Source of the DNA: Paraburkholderia sp. BL9I2N2
GTDB lineage: Bacteria; Pseudomonadota; Gammaproteobacteria; Burkholderiales; Burkholderiaceae
Assembly (NCBI RefSeq): GCF_004339745.1
Contig: NZ_SMGP01000002.1
Span: 1,798,001-1,862,000 of the forward strand
Length of the DNA: 64,000 bases
Direction: 5' to 3'
The notes under the pieces are model-generated. The model made no database searches, had not been told where the DNA came from, and saw nothing but the letters and a program-made list of their open reading frames with translations. Both the position numbers and the translations under genes were made by a program. Below, piece by piece: positions 51,987 to 60,000 of the stretch. Numbering within the stretch: the first letter of the stretch is position 1; each line of letters starts with the position of its first letter.

Positions 51987-54239
51987 GTGAAAATAAAACT
52001 TTTAATTTCTGCGATTCTCGCAGCCGGTCTTAGTGCATGTGGCGGGGGCGATAATAGCAGCAGCACTGCTGGTGACAATGGCGGCAATGCGGCGCCTGTA
52101 GTAGATAGCAAAATTCCTACGCTTGCATTTGCCAATCCGCAAAGCACCTATGATTTGAATAGCTACACGCAAACAGCAATGTTTCCTCTGCAGTTCGCTA
52201 CGACCGGCACCAATCTGCTGAATGCAGAGGCGTCCGGCGTGACCTATGACAAGGATACCGATTCGCTGTTTGTCATTGGCGACGGTGCGACCTCAGTGGT
52301 GCAGGTTGCAAAGAGCGATGGTCACGTTATCGATTCCATGACGCTCAATGCCGGCGACTTCGAGGACACTGAAGGCATCACCTATGTCGGTGGCGGCAAG
52401 TTCGTATTGGTGGAAGAGCGTCTCCGACAAGTCGATCTGTTCACTTACGTTCCTGGTGGAATACTGCACAGAGCAGACGTACAGTCCGTCAAACTGGGGA
52501 CGACGGTTGCCAACGTCGGTATTGAGGGTGTTACTTTCGATACCAAAACAGGCGGCTACATTGCCGTGCGCCAGTCGCAACCCACCAGCATCTTCCAGGC
52601 CGCAATCAATTTTGCGGGCGGGTCGGCGACAGCATCGAACGGTACGCCCATCTTGCCGACGACAGACAATCCGCCGGTGCTGTTCGATGCGACCACGACG
52701 GGCCTTTCTGCGTTCAATGACGTTTTCTCTGTGTCGAATATCGTACCGAGCAGCGCTCCGGATTACGGCAACATCATCATCATCGGCGCGCCGGATGGCA
52801 AGATCGTCGAGATGGATCGTACCGGCAAGTTGCTGAGCAGCTTGTATATGAGTGCCACTGCCCAGAATGAGGGTGTGACGATGGGCCCGGACGGGACCAT
52901 TTATGCGGTTGGTGAACAGGCCGCGGGGCCGAGCCTGCCAGGCCTGACCATCTTCAAGCCAACCACCAGCACAAACAATGTCGGCATTGGCAGCAACCTC
53001 TACCTGACGTTCGATCAATCGGTGAAGGCGGGTGCGGGTAATATCGTTCTCAGTAACGGCGCTGACGATACGCGGTCGATTCCCGTAACCGACGCATCGC
53101 AAGTGACGTTCAGCGGTAATGTGATGAAGATTCATCCGAAGTTCTACATGGTTGCCGGCACCACCTACCACATCACGTATCCAACGGGGGCGGTCAAGAC
53201 GGCAGCGGGGAACGATACCTCTGCCGTGTCCGACTTATCGACGTTCTCGTTCAAGGCGATTGGCACCGTTGACCACACAGCCCCGACATTGACCAGCACT
53301 GCGCCGGTCGATGGCGCGACAGGCATCATCGGCAACCACATGACACTGTCGTTCAGCGAAGTCGTACAGGCCGGCACAGGTAACATTGTTATCAGCAACG
53401 GCTCTGATACGCGTAATGTGTCCGTTGACGACACGACCCAGGTCAAATTCAACGGCGGTCGGGTGAGCATCACCTTGACGACACCGTTGCAGGATAGTTC
53501 TCGCTACACCGTGCAATTGGCCGGCGGCGTTATCACTGACCTGTATGGCAATGCGTATGCAGGCACGACGCAGAGCTTCACGACTGCAGCAGCAGGTGCG
53601 CCAGCGCCGACCGTGCTGATCTCGGAGGTGAACTCGAACGCAGACGGCGGTCAGGATTTCTTTGAAATCTATAACTATGGCAGCACGGCAATTGATCTGA
53701 CCGGCTGGAAATGGGGCGACAATCATGCTGACGTCAACGATGCCAACAATAGCGCGGCATTTGTGGCCGGTACGATGCTTGCACCGGGTGAACATCTGGT
53801 CGTTGTGCCGGGTGTGCCCGGAACGGACGAAAATACGTTCCGCACAACCTGGGGCCTCGCTGGCACGGTTCCGGTCGTTGCGATGTTGAACGTCAACAAC
53901 GATGCAGCGAATCCGATCGGTTTGGGTAAAGGCGATGCGGTGGTCGTCTATGATGCGAACGGTAATGTCGCGGCTGCAATGAACTACGGCACACCGATCA
54001 ATGCAGCGCAGGGAGACGGCACGACGAAAGCGATTCCAACGGCCTCGGGTGCAGATGCCAGCCTCGTTGCCGCCGGGAATCATGCTGGTGCCGTCTTCGC
54101 CGGTGGCAATGCGAAGGTTTCCGCAGTATGGGATACGGTTTCGACAACGACGCCAAACTATGTTGAGGCGGTGATTGGCGTGCACGGCGGCATAGCCGAA
54201 CCGCTTAAACCTGCGTCGATTGGTTCACCTGGACAGTAA
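51987..54239 (+). CDS. multidomain lipoprotein: SdiA-regulated-like propeller, two Ig-like repeats, lamin-tail domain
   Basis: 750 residues if started at GTG 51987, which gives a clean lipoprotein signal (KIKLLISAILAAGLSAC, lipobox Cys18) followed by GGGDNSSS. Residues about 50-325 resemble the SdiA-regulated/phytase-like propeller (EASGVTYDKDTDSLFVIGDG, DTEGITYVGGGKF). Two Big_5-type Ig-like repeats start near 328 and 431 (both contain AG(A/T)GNIV(L/I)SNG). A lamin-tail domain begins near 540 (ISEVNSNADGGQDFFEIYNYG, LTGWKWGDN). It is anchored to the outer membrane or surface; function unknown. Base composition is less GC-rich than that of its neighbours. Confidence 0.82.
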   Translation: MKIKLLISAILAAGLSACGGGDNSSSTAGDNGGNAAPVVDSKIPTLAFANPQSTYDLNSYTQTAMFPLQFATTGTNLLNAEASGVTYDKDTDSLFVIGDGATSVVQVAKSDGHVIDSMTLNAGDFEDTEGITYVGGGKFVLVEERLRQVDLFTYVPGGILHRADVQSVKLGTTVANVGIEGVTFDTKTGGYIAVRQSQPTSIFQAAINFAGGSATASNGTPILPTTDNPPVLFDATTTGLSAFNDVFSVSNIVPSSAPDYGNIIIIGAPDGKIVEMDRTGKLLSSLYMSATAQNEGVTMGPDGTIYAVGEQAAGPSLPGLTIFKPTTSTNNVGIGSNLYLTFDQSVKAGAGNIVLSNGADDTRSIPVTDASQVTFSGNVMKIHPKFYMVAGTTYHITYPTGAVKTAAGNDTSAVSDLSTFSFKAIGTVDHTAPTLTSTAPVDGATGIIGNHMTLSFSEVVQAGTGNIVISNGSDTRNVSVDDTTQVKFNGGRVSITLTTPLQDSSRYTVQLAGGVITDLYGNAYAGTTQSFTTAAAGAPAPTVLISEVNSNADGGQDFFEIYNYGSTAIDLTGWKWGDNHADVNDANNSAAFVAGTMLAPGEHLVVVPGVPGTDENTFRTTWGLAGTVPVVAMLNVNNDAANPIGLGKGDAVVVYDANGNVAAAMNYGTPINAAQGDGTTKAIPTASGADASLVAAGNHAGAVFAGGNAKVSAVWDTVSTTTPNYVEAVIGVHGGIAEPLKPASIGSPGQ

Positions 54240-54273
54240 TTTCCTGCCGCTTTACGGCATGAGTATGGCGAAG

Positions 54274-54304
54274 AACCGTCCGACTATGTCGGGCGGTTTT
54301 TTTT
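54274..54304 (+). terminator. rho-independent terminator after the lipoprotein gene
   Basis: AACCGTCCGAC, loop TAT, GTCGGGCGGTT (one G-U pair) and then a run of eight T in total. A textbook terminator. The remaining 270 bases up to the AlkB remnant hold nothing I recognise. Confidence 0.9.
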
Positions 54305-54575
54305 ATGGTCTACGAACCCGAACTCGCACCGAATGTCGGCTGCGGGGTGAATTGAATCACGCCCACGGAGGTCCGCTCGTGGGCGACCTGAGCCGAACGA
54401 CGATGGGCGCAGTTCGACCCACAACGGACGACCGCCCTACGTTGCTCGGGCGATCGGTTCCAAGTTACAAGCGGTCATTCACAATCGCACTTGCGATGTC
54501 ACCGCAGCCCACATTTGCCCTCGTCCGCGCCGCTATCAAACGCGGCCGGGGGCTGACACCGAAAGTGCAAATGAC

Positions 54576-55136
54576 TCAAGCGGTGCCAGCCGGTCCCCAC
54601 ACGATGACGTCGCCGTGCCAAAGGTTAATCCTGCGAGCGTCCACCGACGACTCGTGCTCCTTGAAGAGAAATGCGCTAGCCATCCCCAATACAAATGCAA
54701 CAATAGGCGCGCCACCTTCTGGCCAGCTCATCTCCTGATGCAAAGAGACGCGCGCGCCTGGCGAAGAGTGACTGTGCAGACTGACGTCAGGGACAAAGTA
54801 ATTGAAGCCCACGGCAGCGGCGGCGTCCCGCCCTAAACTCCTCAATACCTCCGGTATTGCCGCACGCGGCACGTCGATCGGAAAGTGATCTTTACTTCGC
54901 TCGATTGTCGTGCAGCCCAGATGAAAACATGTTGTGGAGTCGCCGGACATGCTCAGTCCACTCGGCGTTACAGAGGGGCGATTAGGTGACGATTTTTGTA
55001 GCTCGGCTAGGCCGCGCTGCAGGTCTTCCCCGTAGCGCAGCGCAAACCCACGCAAGATAAAAGCGCCATGCTCGAGAGCGCGATAGTCAGGGTAGTCGAT
55101 CATCAAGCGAGCCTTGTCGGTCATAAGGATTTGCAT
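54576..55136 (-). pseudogene. AlkB-like dioxygenase remnant
   Basis: 186 residues align with E. coli AlkB from LEHGAFILRGFAL through VTPSGLSMS, HLGCTT and PGARVSLHQ to HGDVIVWG, where the frame stops. The C-terminal part with the third iron ligand His and the 2-oxoglutarate-binding Arg residues is missing. The Fe ligand motif HxD reads HQE, and the NRY of the co-substrate site reads HSH. The enzyme should be inactive. Intact AlkB repairs alkylated bases. Confidence 0.78.
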
Positions 55137-55194
55137 CGTCAGAAAAATGCAATAGCTCCAGGAAATTTTTCGGATGGTTGGCAGCAGCCCCGCA

Positions 55195-55380
55195 CTACTT
55201 CACTGGCTCTTTGGGCACGACGTCCATCACCTGGTTAAGGTGCTCCGTTTCGTCTGGTTCGATGATGGCAGCGAGCCCGGTCTCTGATCCGGTATGGCGT
55301 TCAAATAGAGCTAGAAGTTCAGGGCGCAGTCCGTCACCGCGTTGAGCAGCGAGAGCGTGGAGCGAGAGAAATGGCAGCAT
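55195..55380 (-). CDS. small hypothetical protein (61 aa)
   Basis: An ATG at 55380 has GGAG seven bases upstream. The product (LHALAAQRGDGLRPELLALFERHTG, then LAAIIEPDETEHLNQVMDVV) looks like a natural helical protein and has no signal peptide. I do not recognise a family. The longer open frame to 55653 has no support. It lies in a decayed region, so it may also be a remnant. Confidence 0.35.
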   Translation of the reverse strand: MLPFLSLHALAAQRGDGLRPELLALFERHTGSETGLAAIIEPDETEHLNQVMDVVPKEPVK

Positions 55381-56284
55381 GGTTAAACTCCATTCAATGA
55401 AAGACCGGCGAACGCGATGCCGATGAGAGAATTGACGTATTGGCCGCGTGCGCGACAAGGGAGGTTCGATCGCGCCCTGCGTCGTGCACCGACCTTGGCT
55501 ACTGCGGGATTCAATGATTAATCTATGGCAGCCGCTCGATACAAACACTCCGTTTCTTGCTATTTGATTTCTGTGAACGGAAAGCGTCGCCAGCGCGAGG
55601 GCGCCCGTGACGGCTTGTATCGGAAAAGAGAAGAGCTTTAACTCCGTTTTCACAACCTCGTCTGTGCAGCATAGTCCTCAAGCGGCCGCCGTTGTTGCCG
55701 ACGTCGAATCGACGCATACACCTGGATCCCATCGACACATCGTCTTCGACAGAAACGATTTCCTCTGAAGCAATAGGATCGGTGAAGCTGGACCGTCCGC
55801 TTACAGGGGGCGGAGCCGACGCCTGAATGTCTCAGCGACGCATCGGACGAAGGTCTCTTAGTGGCCGCGCGCAGCCCGAGAGTGGCCAGGCCGATCGTAA
55901 CGCTGGAGACCTGAGCTACCGCTCAAGCTCAGGACTATCTGCGCGAGTAGCTACGCGAGAGATTCAGACCACACCAGGGGCACAGGATAGCTGCCATCCG
56001 CGATCGTCCGCGCCCCTAGCGGACCCGATATGACGTCGCACCGGCGTAGTGCTCCGCCGTTGACCGGTCTCCGGAGGGAGGGGCGGTATCCATTCCATCT
56101 CGACCCGTTGCAGTCAATTGACCCGCTCGAAACTCGTCACTCAGCGAAACAAGCCCAGCAGCGGATTCCTGAAAGCGAAAACGCGCAGATTTATCTGCGC
56201 GTCTCTACGTTATTCGCTCAACAGACCAAGGACGTCTAGGTACCACCCAATCAACGACACAAGGCTGCAATCAATGCGGTCAAT
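55381..56284. other. gene-poor stretch
   Basis: About 900 bases with only short, unconvincing frames on both strands. Apart from a minus-strand terminator at 56181-56202 I see no gene, repeat or mobile-element end. It fits a region that has lost genes. Confidence 0.5.
56181..56202 (-). terminator. terminator of the small exported protein gene
   Basis: ACGCGCAGAT and ATCTGCGCGT form a 10-base inverted repeat; read on the minus strand it is followed by TTTCGCTTTC. It lies about 80 bases past the stop of the gene at 56285. Confidence 0.6.
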
Positions 56285-56587
56285 TTATGCGCCGCCGAAA
56301 AACACGGGCTTCATTCCATCATTCGGGTCCGGGCGAATAGAGCCTTGGATTTTATGTCCCAAGTGGGCGACGGCGGTGCCGAACGAGCGCAGTTGATGAT
56401 GGCTGCCCGACACTGAAGTACCGTCAGCGACGCCGCCAAAATCGGTCGCAGCGCCACTTCCTGGATTCACGCTAGTTTGCGCGGCCTGAACATTGGTCGG
56501 AGCGACCGCTTCGTTCGATTGAGCAAAAGATGAGGCAGTCGGAATTGCAAGAGCAGCTACGACGATGAGCGATTGAACGAGTTTCAT
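56285..56587 (-). CDS. small exported protein (DUF4148-like position and size)
   Basis: 100 residues. Signal peptide MKLVQSLIVVAALAIPTASS cut after FAQ; the mature part is Gly/Ser/Ala-rich (NPGSGAATDFGGVADGTS) and ends PVFFGGA. GGAGG lies eight bases before the ATG. The ending recalls small Burkholderiaceae exported proteins such as the DUF4148 protein at 10907 (IYFGQ), without its charged core. The upstream open frame up to 57310 belongs to a molybdenum-hydroxylase remnant that happens to be in frame. Confidence 0.72.
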   Translation of the reverse strand: MKLVQSLIVVAALAIPTASSFAQSNEAVAPTNVQAAQTSVNPGSGAATDFGGVADGTSVSGSHHQLRSFGTAVAHLGHKIQGSIRPDPNDGMKPVFFGGA

Positions 56588-56794
56588 GATGCTTACCTCC
56601 AGACTTCGTTTGTCCGCAAACGCCCGTTTGCGTTTCAGTACTTGCAGTCTAGGCTGTGGCCTGCTCGCAATTAAGTACTTGCAGAACAAAACAATGTTGT
56701 AGAAATAAGTACAAACCCTTAGAACCAAGCGCCACGCACGCAGTTCAAGCTTTCCCTTTCCCACCCACCTTCGCGAGATCGAAGCCTGATTAGT

Positions 56795-57205
56795 CGCCAC
56801 GCCCAAAGCAGTCCCAGCAGGCAACGCCTTTCCCCAGCCAGCACGTTTCGCCGCCTCCATCAAAACAGCCTTATGCCTAGGGTCCTTCATATGCGCTAAC
56901 CGAAACTCAACAGGATCCCGACGCCCCGCATGCGCGGCCTCATCCATAAAAGACTCAACCGCAAACACGTTCGGGATATAACTCACCGCCCGATACCATC
57001 CAGTCGGCACACCGGTCTCATGCCGCACCCAACCAATATCCACATGCGGCGCCCCATAAGCGAACTCATACTTACTGATCGCTCCAGTCGTGCTGTAGTC
57101 CATCCGGTCCGGCCGATCGAAGTACCCGGGCTTCCACTGTTCCGGCGAAGCAGGCATCACCGCCCGCAACTGCAACGTCGCCAGATTCCCGCGCTTATCG
57201 AGCAC
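56795..57205 (-). pseudogene. molybdenum hydroxylase large subunit remnant (isoquinoline 1-oxidoreductase beta-like)
   Basis: About 137 codons with strong family character: LQLRAVMPASPEQWKPGYF, then TGVPTGWYRAVSYIPNVFAVESFMDEAAHAG, DPVEFRLAHMKDPRHKAVL and AAKRAGWGKALPAGTALGVA. This is an internal part of the xanthine dehydrogenase/IorB family, which normally exceeds 700 residues; both ends are gone. The frame runs on into the signal-peptide gene by chance. Confidence 0.75.
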
Positions 57206-57432
57206 AGCCTTGGATGGCGGGGGTGGATACGGAGCCGCTGGCGCGGTGGGGGCGGCTATTTGCGGAGGTGCGGTAATCACTATGTTCGAATGGTGACGTA
57301 TCGTGCCCAAGCGCTCTGTTGCGTTAAAGCGCCCGGAGGCGCAGCTCGATACACCGTCGGAAGCTATCCGAAAGAAACTTTATTCCATCTGCCCACGGGG
57401 ATCCCGACCGAAAAGCCCTGCAGCACGACACT

Positions 57433-57484
57433 GACTCCTTTCTCGGAGTCGCTACTCATCGAGGCGCTTAGGGCGCCTTTTTTT
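57433..57484 (+). terminator. double hairpin ending in a rho-independent terminator
   Basis: GACTCC and GGAGTC (57433-57450) form one hairpin; AGGCGC and GCGCCT (57462-57478) form a second, followed by seven T. No plus-strand gene lies just upstream, so this may end a small RNA or a lost gene. Confidence 0.65.
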
Positions 57485-57815
57485 ACGACATCTGATTCGC
57501 ATCACCATTGCTGATGAGGCTGCTGATTTCGCGCGTTCCCTGTCCGACATTTGAGCTACCTGAACGACCAGCGACACCCGCCACAAAAGCACCCAATCCG
57601 TCCAACTGGATCGTCACCGTCACCTCTTGTCCGATCAGATCGAGCAGGTTAAGGTTGGCCGACTCATCGGCCGTGAGGTTCGCGTCGGGCGACGTGCGCA
57701 CATTCAGTACATAGCGGAAGATTCTCGACAGCTCTTCCTCGCCGCCGATGCTACTCAGAAGCAACAGGGGCTCGCCGTCCGGTCCCGCCGGCAGAGCTGG
57801 ATACGCGAGCCGCAC
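57483..57815 (-). pseudogene. VgrG/TssI N-terminal remnant (type VI secretion)
   Basis: 110 codons with a GTG start. LLLLSSIGGEEELSRIFRYVLNVRTS and LNLLDLIGQEVTVTIQLDG are the first gp27-like module of VgrG, the type VI secretion spike. The frame leaves the family after about residue 80 (GRSGSSNVGQ) and stops; a full VgrG has more than 600 residues. No other type VI gene is in the window. Confidence 0.65.
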
Positions 57816-57823
57816 TCACCACA

Positions 57824-59038
57824 TCAGAGCCTCGACACCATCGCAGGCGTCGGCGCCATCAACATCAACCGTTCCACACCTTCCACAAATGAAACCGTCG
57901 CGTGCCGCCCATCCCGCATGCGAATACTGATCGTCCGATCCCGCTCATCGCGCGAGCCCACCACGACCAGAAGCGGCACCTGCTTCTCGCGCGCATCGAA
58001 GATCTTCTTCTCCAGCCGCTCGGGCCGGCTATCGAGCACCGCCCTGACACCCGCGTCGTCAAGCACCTGCATAACCTCCTGCGCGTAGCCGATATTTGCG
58101 TCGCTGACCGTCGCCACGACGACCTGTTCAGGAGCCAGCCACACCGGCAACCATCCCTCATGATGCTCAAGCAGCATCGCGATGAACCGCTCCATACTGC
58201 CGAGCACCGCGTGATGAATCATCACGGGCCGCTCACGCTCATTACGCTCGTTGACGAACTCCGCGTCGAGCCGCTCAGGTAGCACGAAGTCGAGCTGAAT
58301 CGTGCCGCATTGCCAACTCCGCGCGCGACTGTCCGTCAGATGAAACTCGAGTTTCGGCCCGTAAAAAGCGCCCTCTCCTTCGAGCACATCGAACTCAAGA
58401 CCAGCGGCACGCGCAGCCTTCGCCAAGGCATCTTCCGCGCGATCCCACGTTTGATCGCTGCCCGCGCGCATGGCCGGCCGCGTCGCTAGCGCGACCTTGA
58501 ACCCGGAAAAACCAAGGTCCGCATAGACCGTACGCAACAGCGCACAGAAGCGGCCGACTTCCGCTTCGATATGCGCAGGCATACAGAACACATGCGCGTC
58601 GTCCTGCACGAAAGCACGCGTGCGCTTCAGTCCTTCGAGCGAACCCGACGGCTCGTCGCGATGACAAGCGCCGAACTCGCTATAACGGACCGGCAACTCT
58701 CGATACGACCGCACGCGCTGGTTGAACGCCTGCACATGACATGGGCAACTCATCGGCTTCAGACAGAGCGCGCGGCCTTCTTCCGCATCGGCCAACGAGT
58801 ACATGGCCGCGCCGAACTTCTCCCAATGCCCGCTCTTTTCCCACAGCGATCGCGCCAGCAATTGCGGCGTGCGAATCTCGCGAAATCCTGCGCGACGCAT
58901 GCGCGCACGCACATAATCTTCGAGTACGCGATACAGTTCCCAGCCCCGCGGGTGCCAGAAAACCATGCCCGCGCCTTCTTCCTGTTGATGAAAGAGGTCG
59001 AGTTTATTGCCTAATACACGATGGTCGAGGTCGTTCAC
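57824..59038 (-). CDS. threonyl-tRNA synthetase paralogue without TGS and editing domains
   Basis: 404 residues from GTG 59038 (GGAG seven bases upstream); full ThrRS has about 640. It starts directly at the catalytic core (DHRVLGNKLDLFHQQEEGAGMVFWHPRG). Motif 2 (RYSEFGACHRDEPSGSLEGLKRTRAFVQDD) and motif 3 (GSMERFIAMLLEH) are intact, as are the zinc ligands: Cys in KPMSCPCH, His in QDDAHVFC and His in MIHHAVLGSMERF. The anticodon-binding domain follows (PVWLAPEQVVVATVSD). The N-terminal TGS and editing domains are absent. Probably active but unable to proofread; expression appears controlled by the Thr leader upstream. Confidence 0.92.
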   Translation of the reverse strand: MNDLDHRVLGNKLDLFHQQEEGAGMVFWHPRGWELYRVLEDYVRARMRRAGFREIRTPQLLARSLWEKSGHWEKFGAAMYSLADAEEGRALCLKPMSCPCHVQAFNQRVRSYRELPVRYSEFGACHRDEPSGSLEGLKRTRAFVQDDAHVFCMPAHIEAEVGRFCALLRTVYADLGFSGFKVALATRPAMRAGSDQTWDRAEDALAKAARAAGLEFDVLEGEGAFYGPKLEFHLTDSRARSWQCGTIQLDFVLPERLDAEFVNERNERERPVMIHHAVLGSMERFIAMLLEHHEGWLPVWLAPEQVVVATVSDANIGYAQEVMQVLDDAGVRAVLDSRPERLEKKIFDAREKQVPLLVVVGSRDERDRTISIRMRDGRHATVSFVEGVERLMLMAPTPAMVSRL

Positions 59039-59101
59039 AGTCTTGCTCCATTTGATCGGTTGCCACGAATGGATGCCGCAAACGGAGGTCCAGAAACGCC
59101 A

Positions 59102-59130
59102 AAGGCCCCGTCCGTTTCCGGCGGGGCCTT
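59102..59130 (-). terminator. attenuator terminator upstream of the ThrRS paralogue
   Basis: On the minus strand AAGGCCCCG-CCG, a GAAA tetraloop, then CGG-A-CGGGGCCTT form a 12-pair stem with one bulged A, followed by TTTGGCGTTTC. Its 5' arm contains CCCGCC, which can pair instead with GGCGGG inside the leader frame (plus-strand 59181-59186). Confidence 0.7.
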
Positions 59131-59156
59131 CGGTGGTTTGCCACAGCTTCGTGCTT

Positions 59157-59243
59157 CTAGCGCGCGCAACCTCCAGACGACCCGCCTGTGAAGGTGGTCG
59201 TCGTGGTGGTGACGGCAGCGAAGGGAATCGAGTGGAAGTCCAT
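59157..59243 (-). CDS. threonine-rich leader peptide
   Basis: A 28-codon frame, MDFHSIPFAAV, then six Thr codons in a row (ACC ACC ACG ACG ACC ACC, 59210-59193), Phe, another Thr and GGSSGGCAR. It ends 26 bases before the terminator hairpin. Thr codons 59202-59196 can pair with 59182-59176 (GACGACC with GGTCGTC), giving a 1:2 hairpin that excludes the antiterminator. The layout parallels thrABC and pheST leaders of E. coli. The ribosome site is weak and the message may be almost leaderless. Confidence 0.75.
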   Translation of the reverse strand: MDFHSIPFAAVTTTTTTFTGGSSGGCAR

Positions 59244-59251
59244 GGATCGAC

Positions 59252-59279
59252 AGTAAACGATTTTGTGACGAGGCGTCAA
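59252..59279 (-). promoter_or_regulatory. candidate promoter of the leader-ThrRS transcript
   Basis: TTGACG (59279-59274), a 16-base spacer and TTTACT (59257-59252). Transcription would begin within a few bases of the leader ATG. Confidence 0.4.
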
Positions 59280-59404
59280 TCGCATTCTCGTCGCGCTCTG
59301 GTCAGAACAGCACGTTAAACGCTACGATGTATGTCTGATCCGAAGCTGACGCGCCCGCGCGAAACTTCGCTCTGCAACTCAACCGATCAATCGAGCATCC
59401 AACC

Positions 59405-59890
59405 TTGACTATCCATATCCGTCCCGCTCACGCCGCCGACTCGGCGCTGATTCTTCGCTTCATCACCGAACTCGCAGTGTACGAAAAGGCGGCGCACGAA
59501 GTCGTCGCGACCGTCGGCGACATCGAAGCAAGCCTGTTTTCCGCCGGCTCCAGCGCGAAGGCGCTGATCTGCGAGATGAACGGCGAGCCCATCGGCTTTT
59601 GCGTCTACTTTTTTTCGTATTCCACCTGGCTCGGCAAACAGGGGCTTTATCTGGAAGACCTGTACGTGTCGCCGTCATCGCGCGGCAGCGGCGCAGGCAA
59701 ACAGATGCTGCGCCACCTCGCGCGCATTGCCTGCGATACCGGTTGCGGCCGCTTCGAATGGAGTGTGCTCGACTGGAACGAGCCGGCCATCGGCTTCTAT
59801 GAATCGATCGGCGCGAGCGCGCAAAGCGAATGGGTGCGGTATCGGTTGGCGGGAGATGCGCTGAAGAAGTTTGCCGAGGGTGACGTATGA
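59405..59890 (+). CDS. GNAT N-acetyltransferase (diamine acetyltransferase-like)
   Basis: 161 residues with a TTG start; no ATG is available nearby. The acetyl-CoA-binding motif A is LYLEDLYVSPSSRGSGAGKQMLRHLARIA, and motif B contains WSVLDWNEPAIGFYESIGA. The N-terminus TIHIRPAHAADSALILRFI fits the SSAT-like branch that acts on polyamines or amino-acid analogues. Substrate not determined. Confidence 0.9.
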   Translation: MTIHIRPAHAADSALILRFITELAVYEKAAHEVVATVGDIEASLFSAGSSAKALICEMNGEPIGFCVYFFSYSTWLGKQGLYLEDLYVSPSSRGSGAGKQMLRHLARIACDTGCGRFEWSVLDWNEPAIGFYESIGASAQSEWVRYRLAGDALKKFAEGDV

Positions 59891-59891
59891 G

Positions 59892-59984
59892 TGGTGCGAC
59901 ATTCCCGACGACTACGCATTCATGCAGCCGGAACTCGTCGCGCTACTGGAATTGAAGGCGGGCAAATGCCTTCGATGCAAATAG
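59892..59984 (+). pseudogene. C-terminal remnant, possibly low-molecular-weight phosphatase-like
   Basis: An open stretch right after the GNAT stop reads WCDIPDDYAFMQPELVALLE and stops after ten more codons. I recall IPDDY-x-FM-x-PELV-x-LL as the end of a small putative tyrosine phosphatase family. No start codon or ribosome site fits, so it is a leftover 3' end. Confidence 0.4.
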
Positions 59985-60000
59985 CCGCGCGCGCCGAGCC

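Noticed and set aside
51925..55154. Similar GAAA(A)ATGCAATA stretches near the starts of the small ORF at 51923 and the AlkB remnant, both opening with MTDK
   Set aside because: The shared stretch is only about a dozen bases and the following codons do not align; not enough to call a repeat.
55827..56239. Short plus-strand frames in the gene-poor stretch
   Set aside because: No ribosome sites, no family resemblance and low-complexity Arg/Ser-rich products.
57280..57300. A GTTCGAAT string reminiscent of a tRNA T-arm
   Set aside because: No matching acceptor, anticodon arm or D-arm can be built around it.
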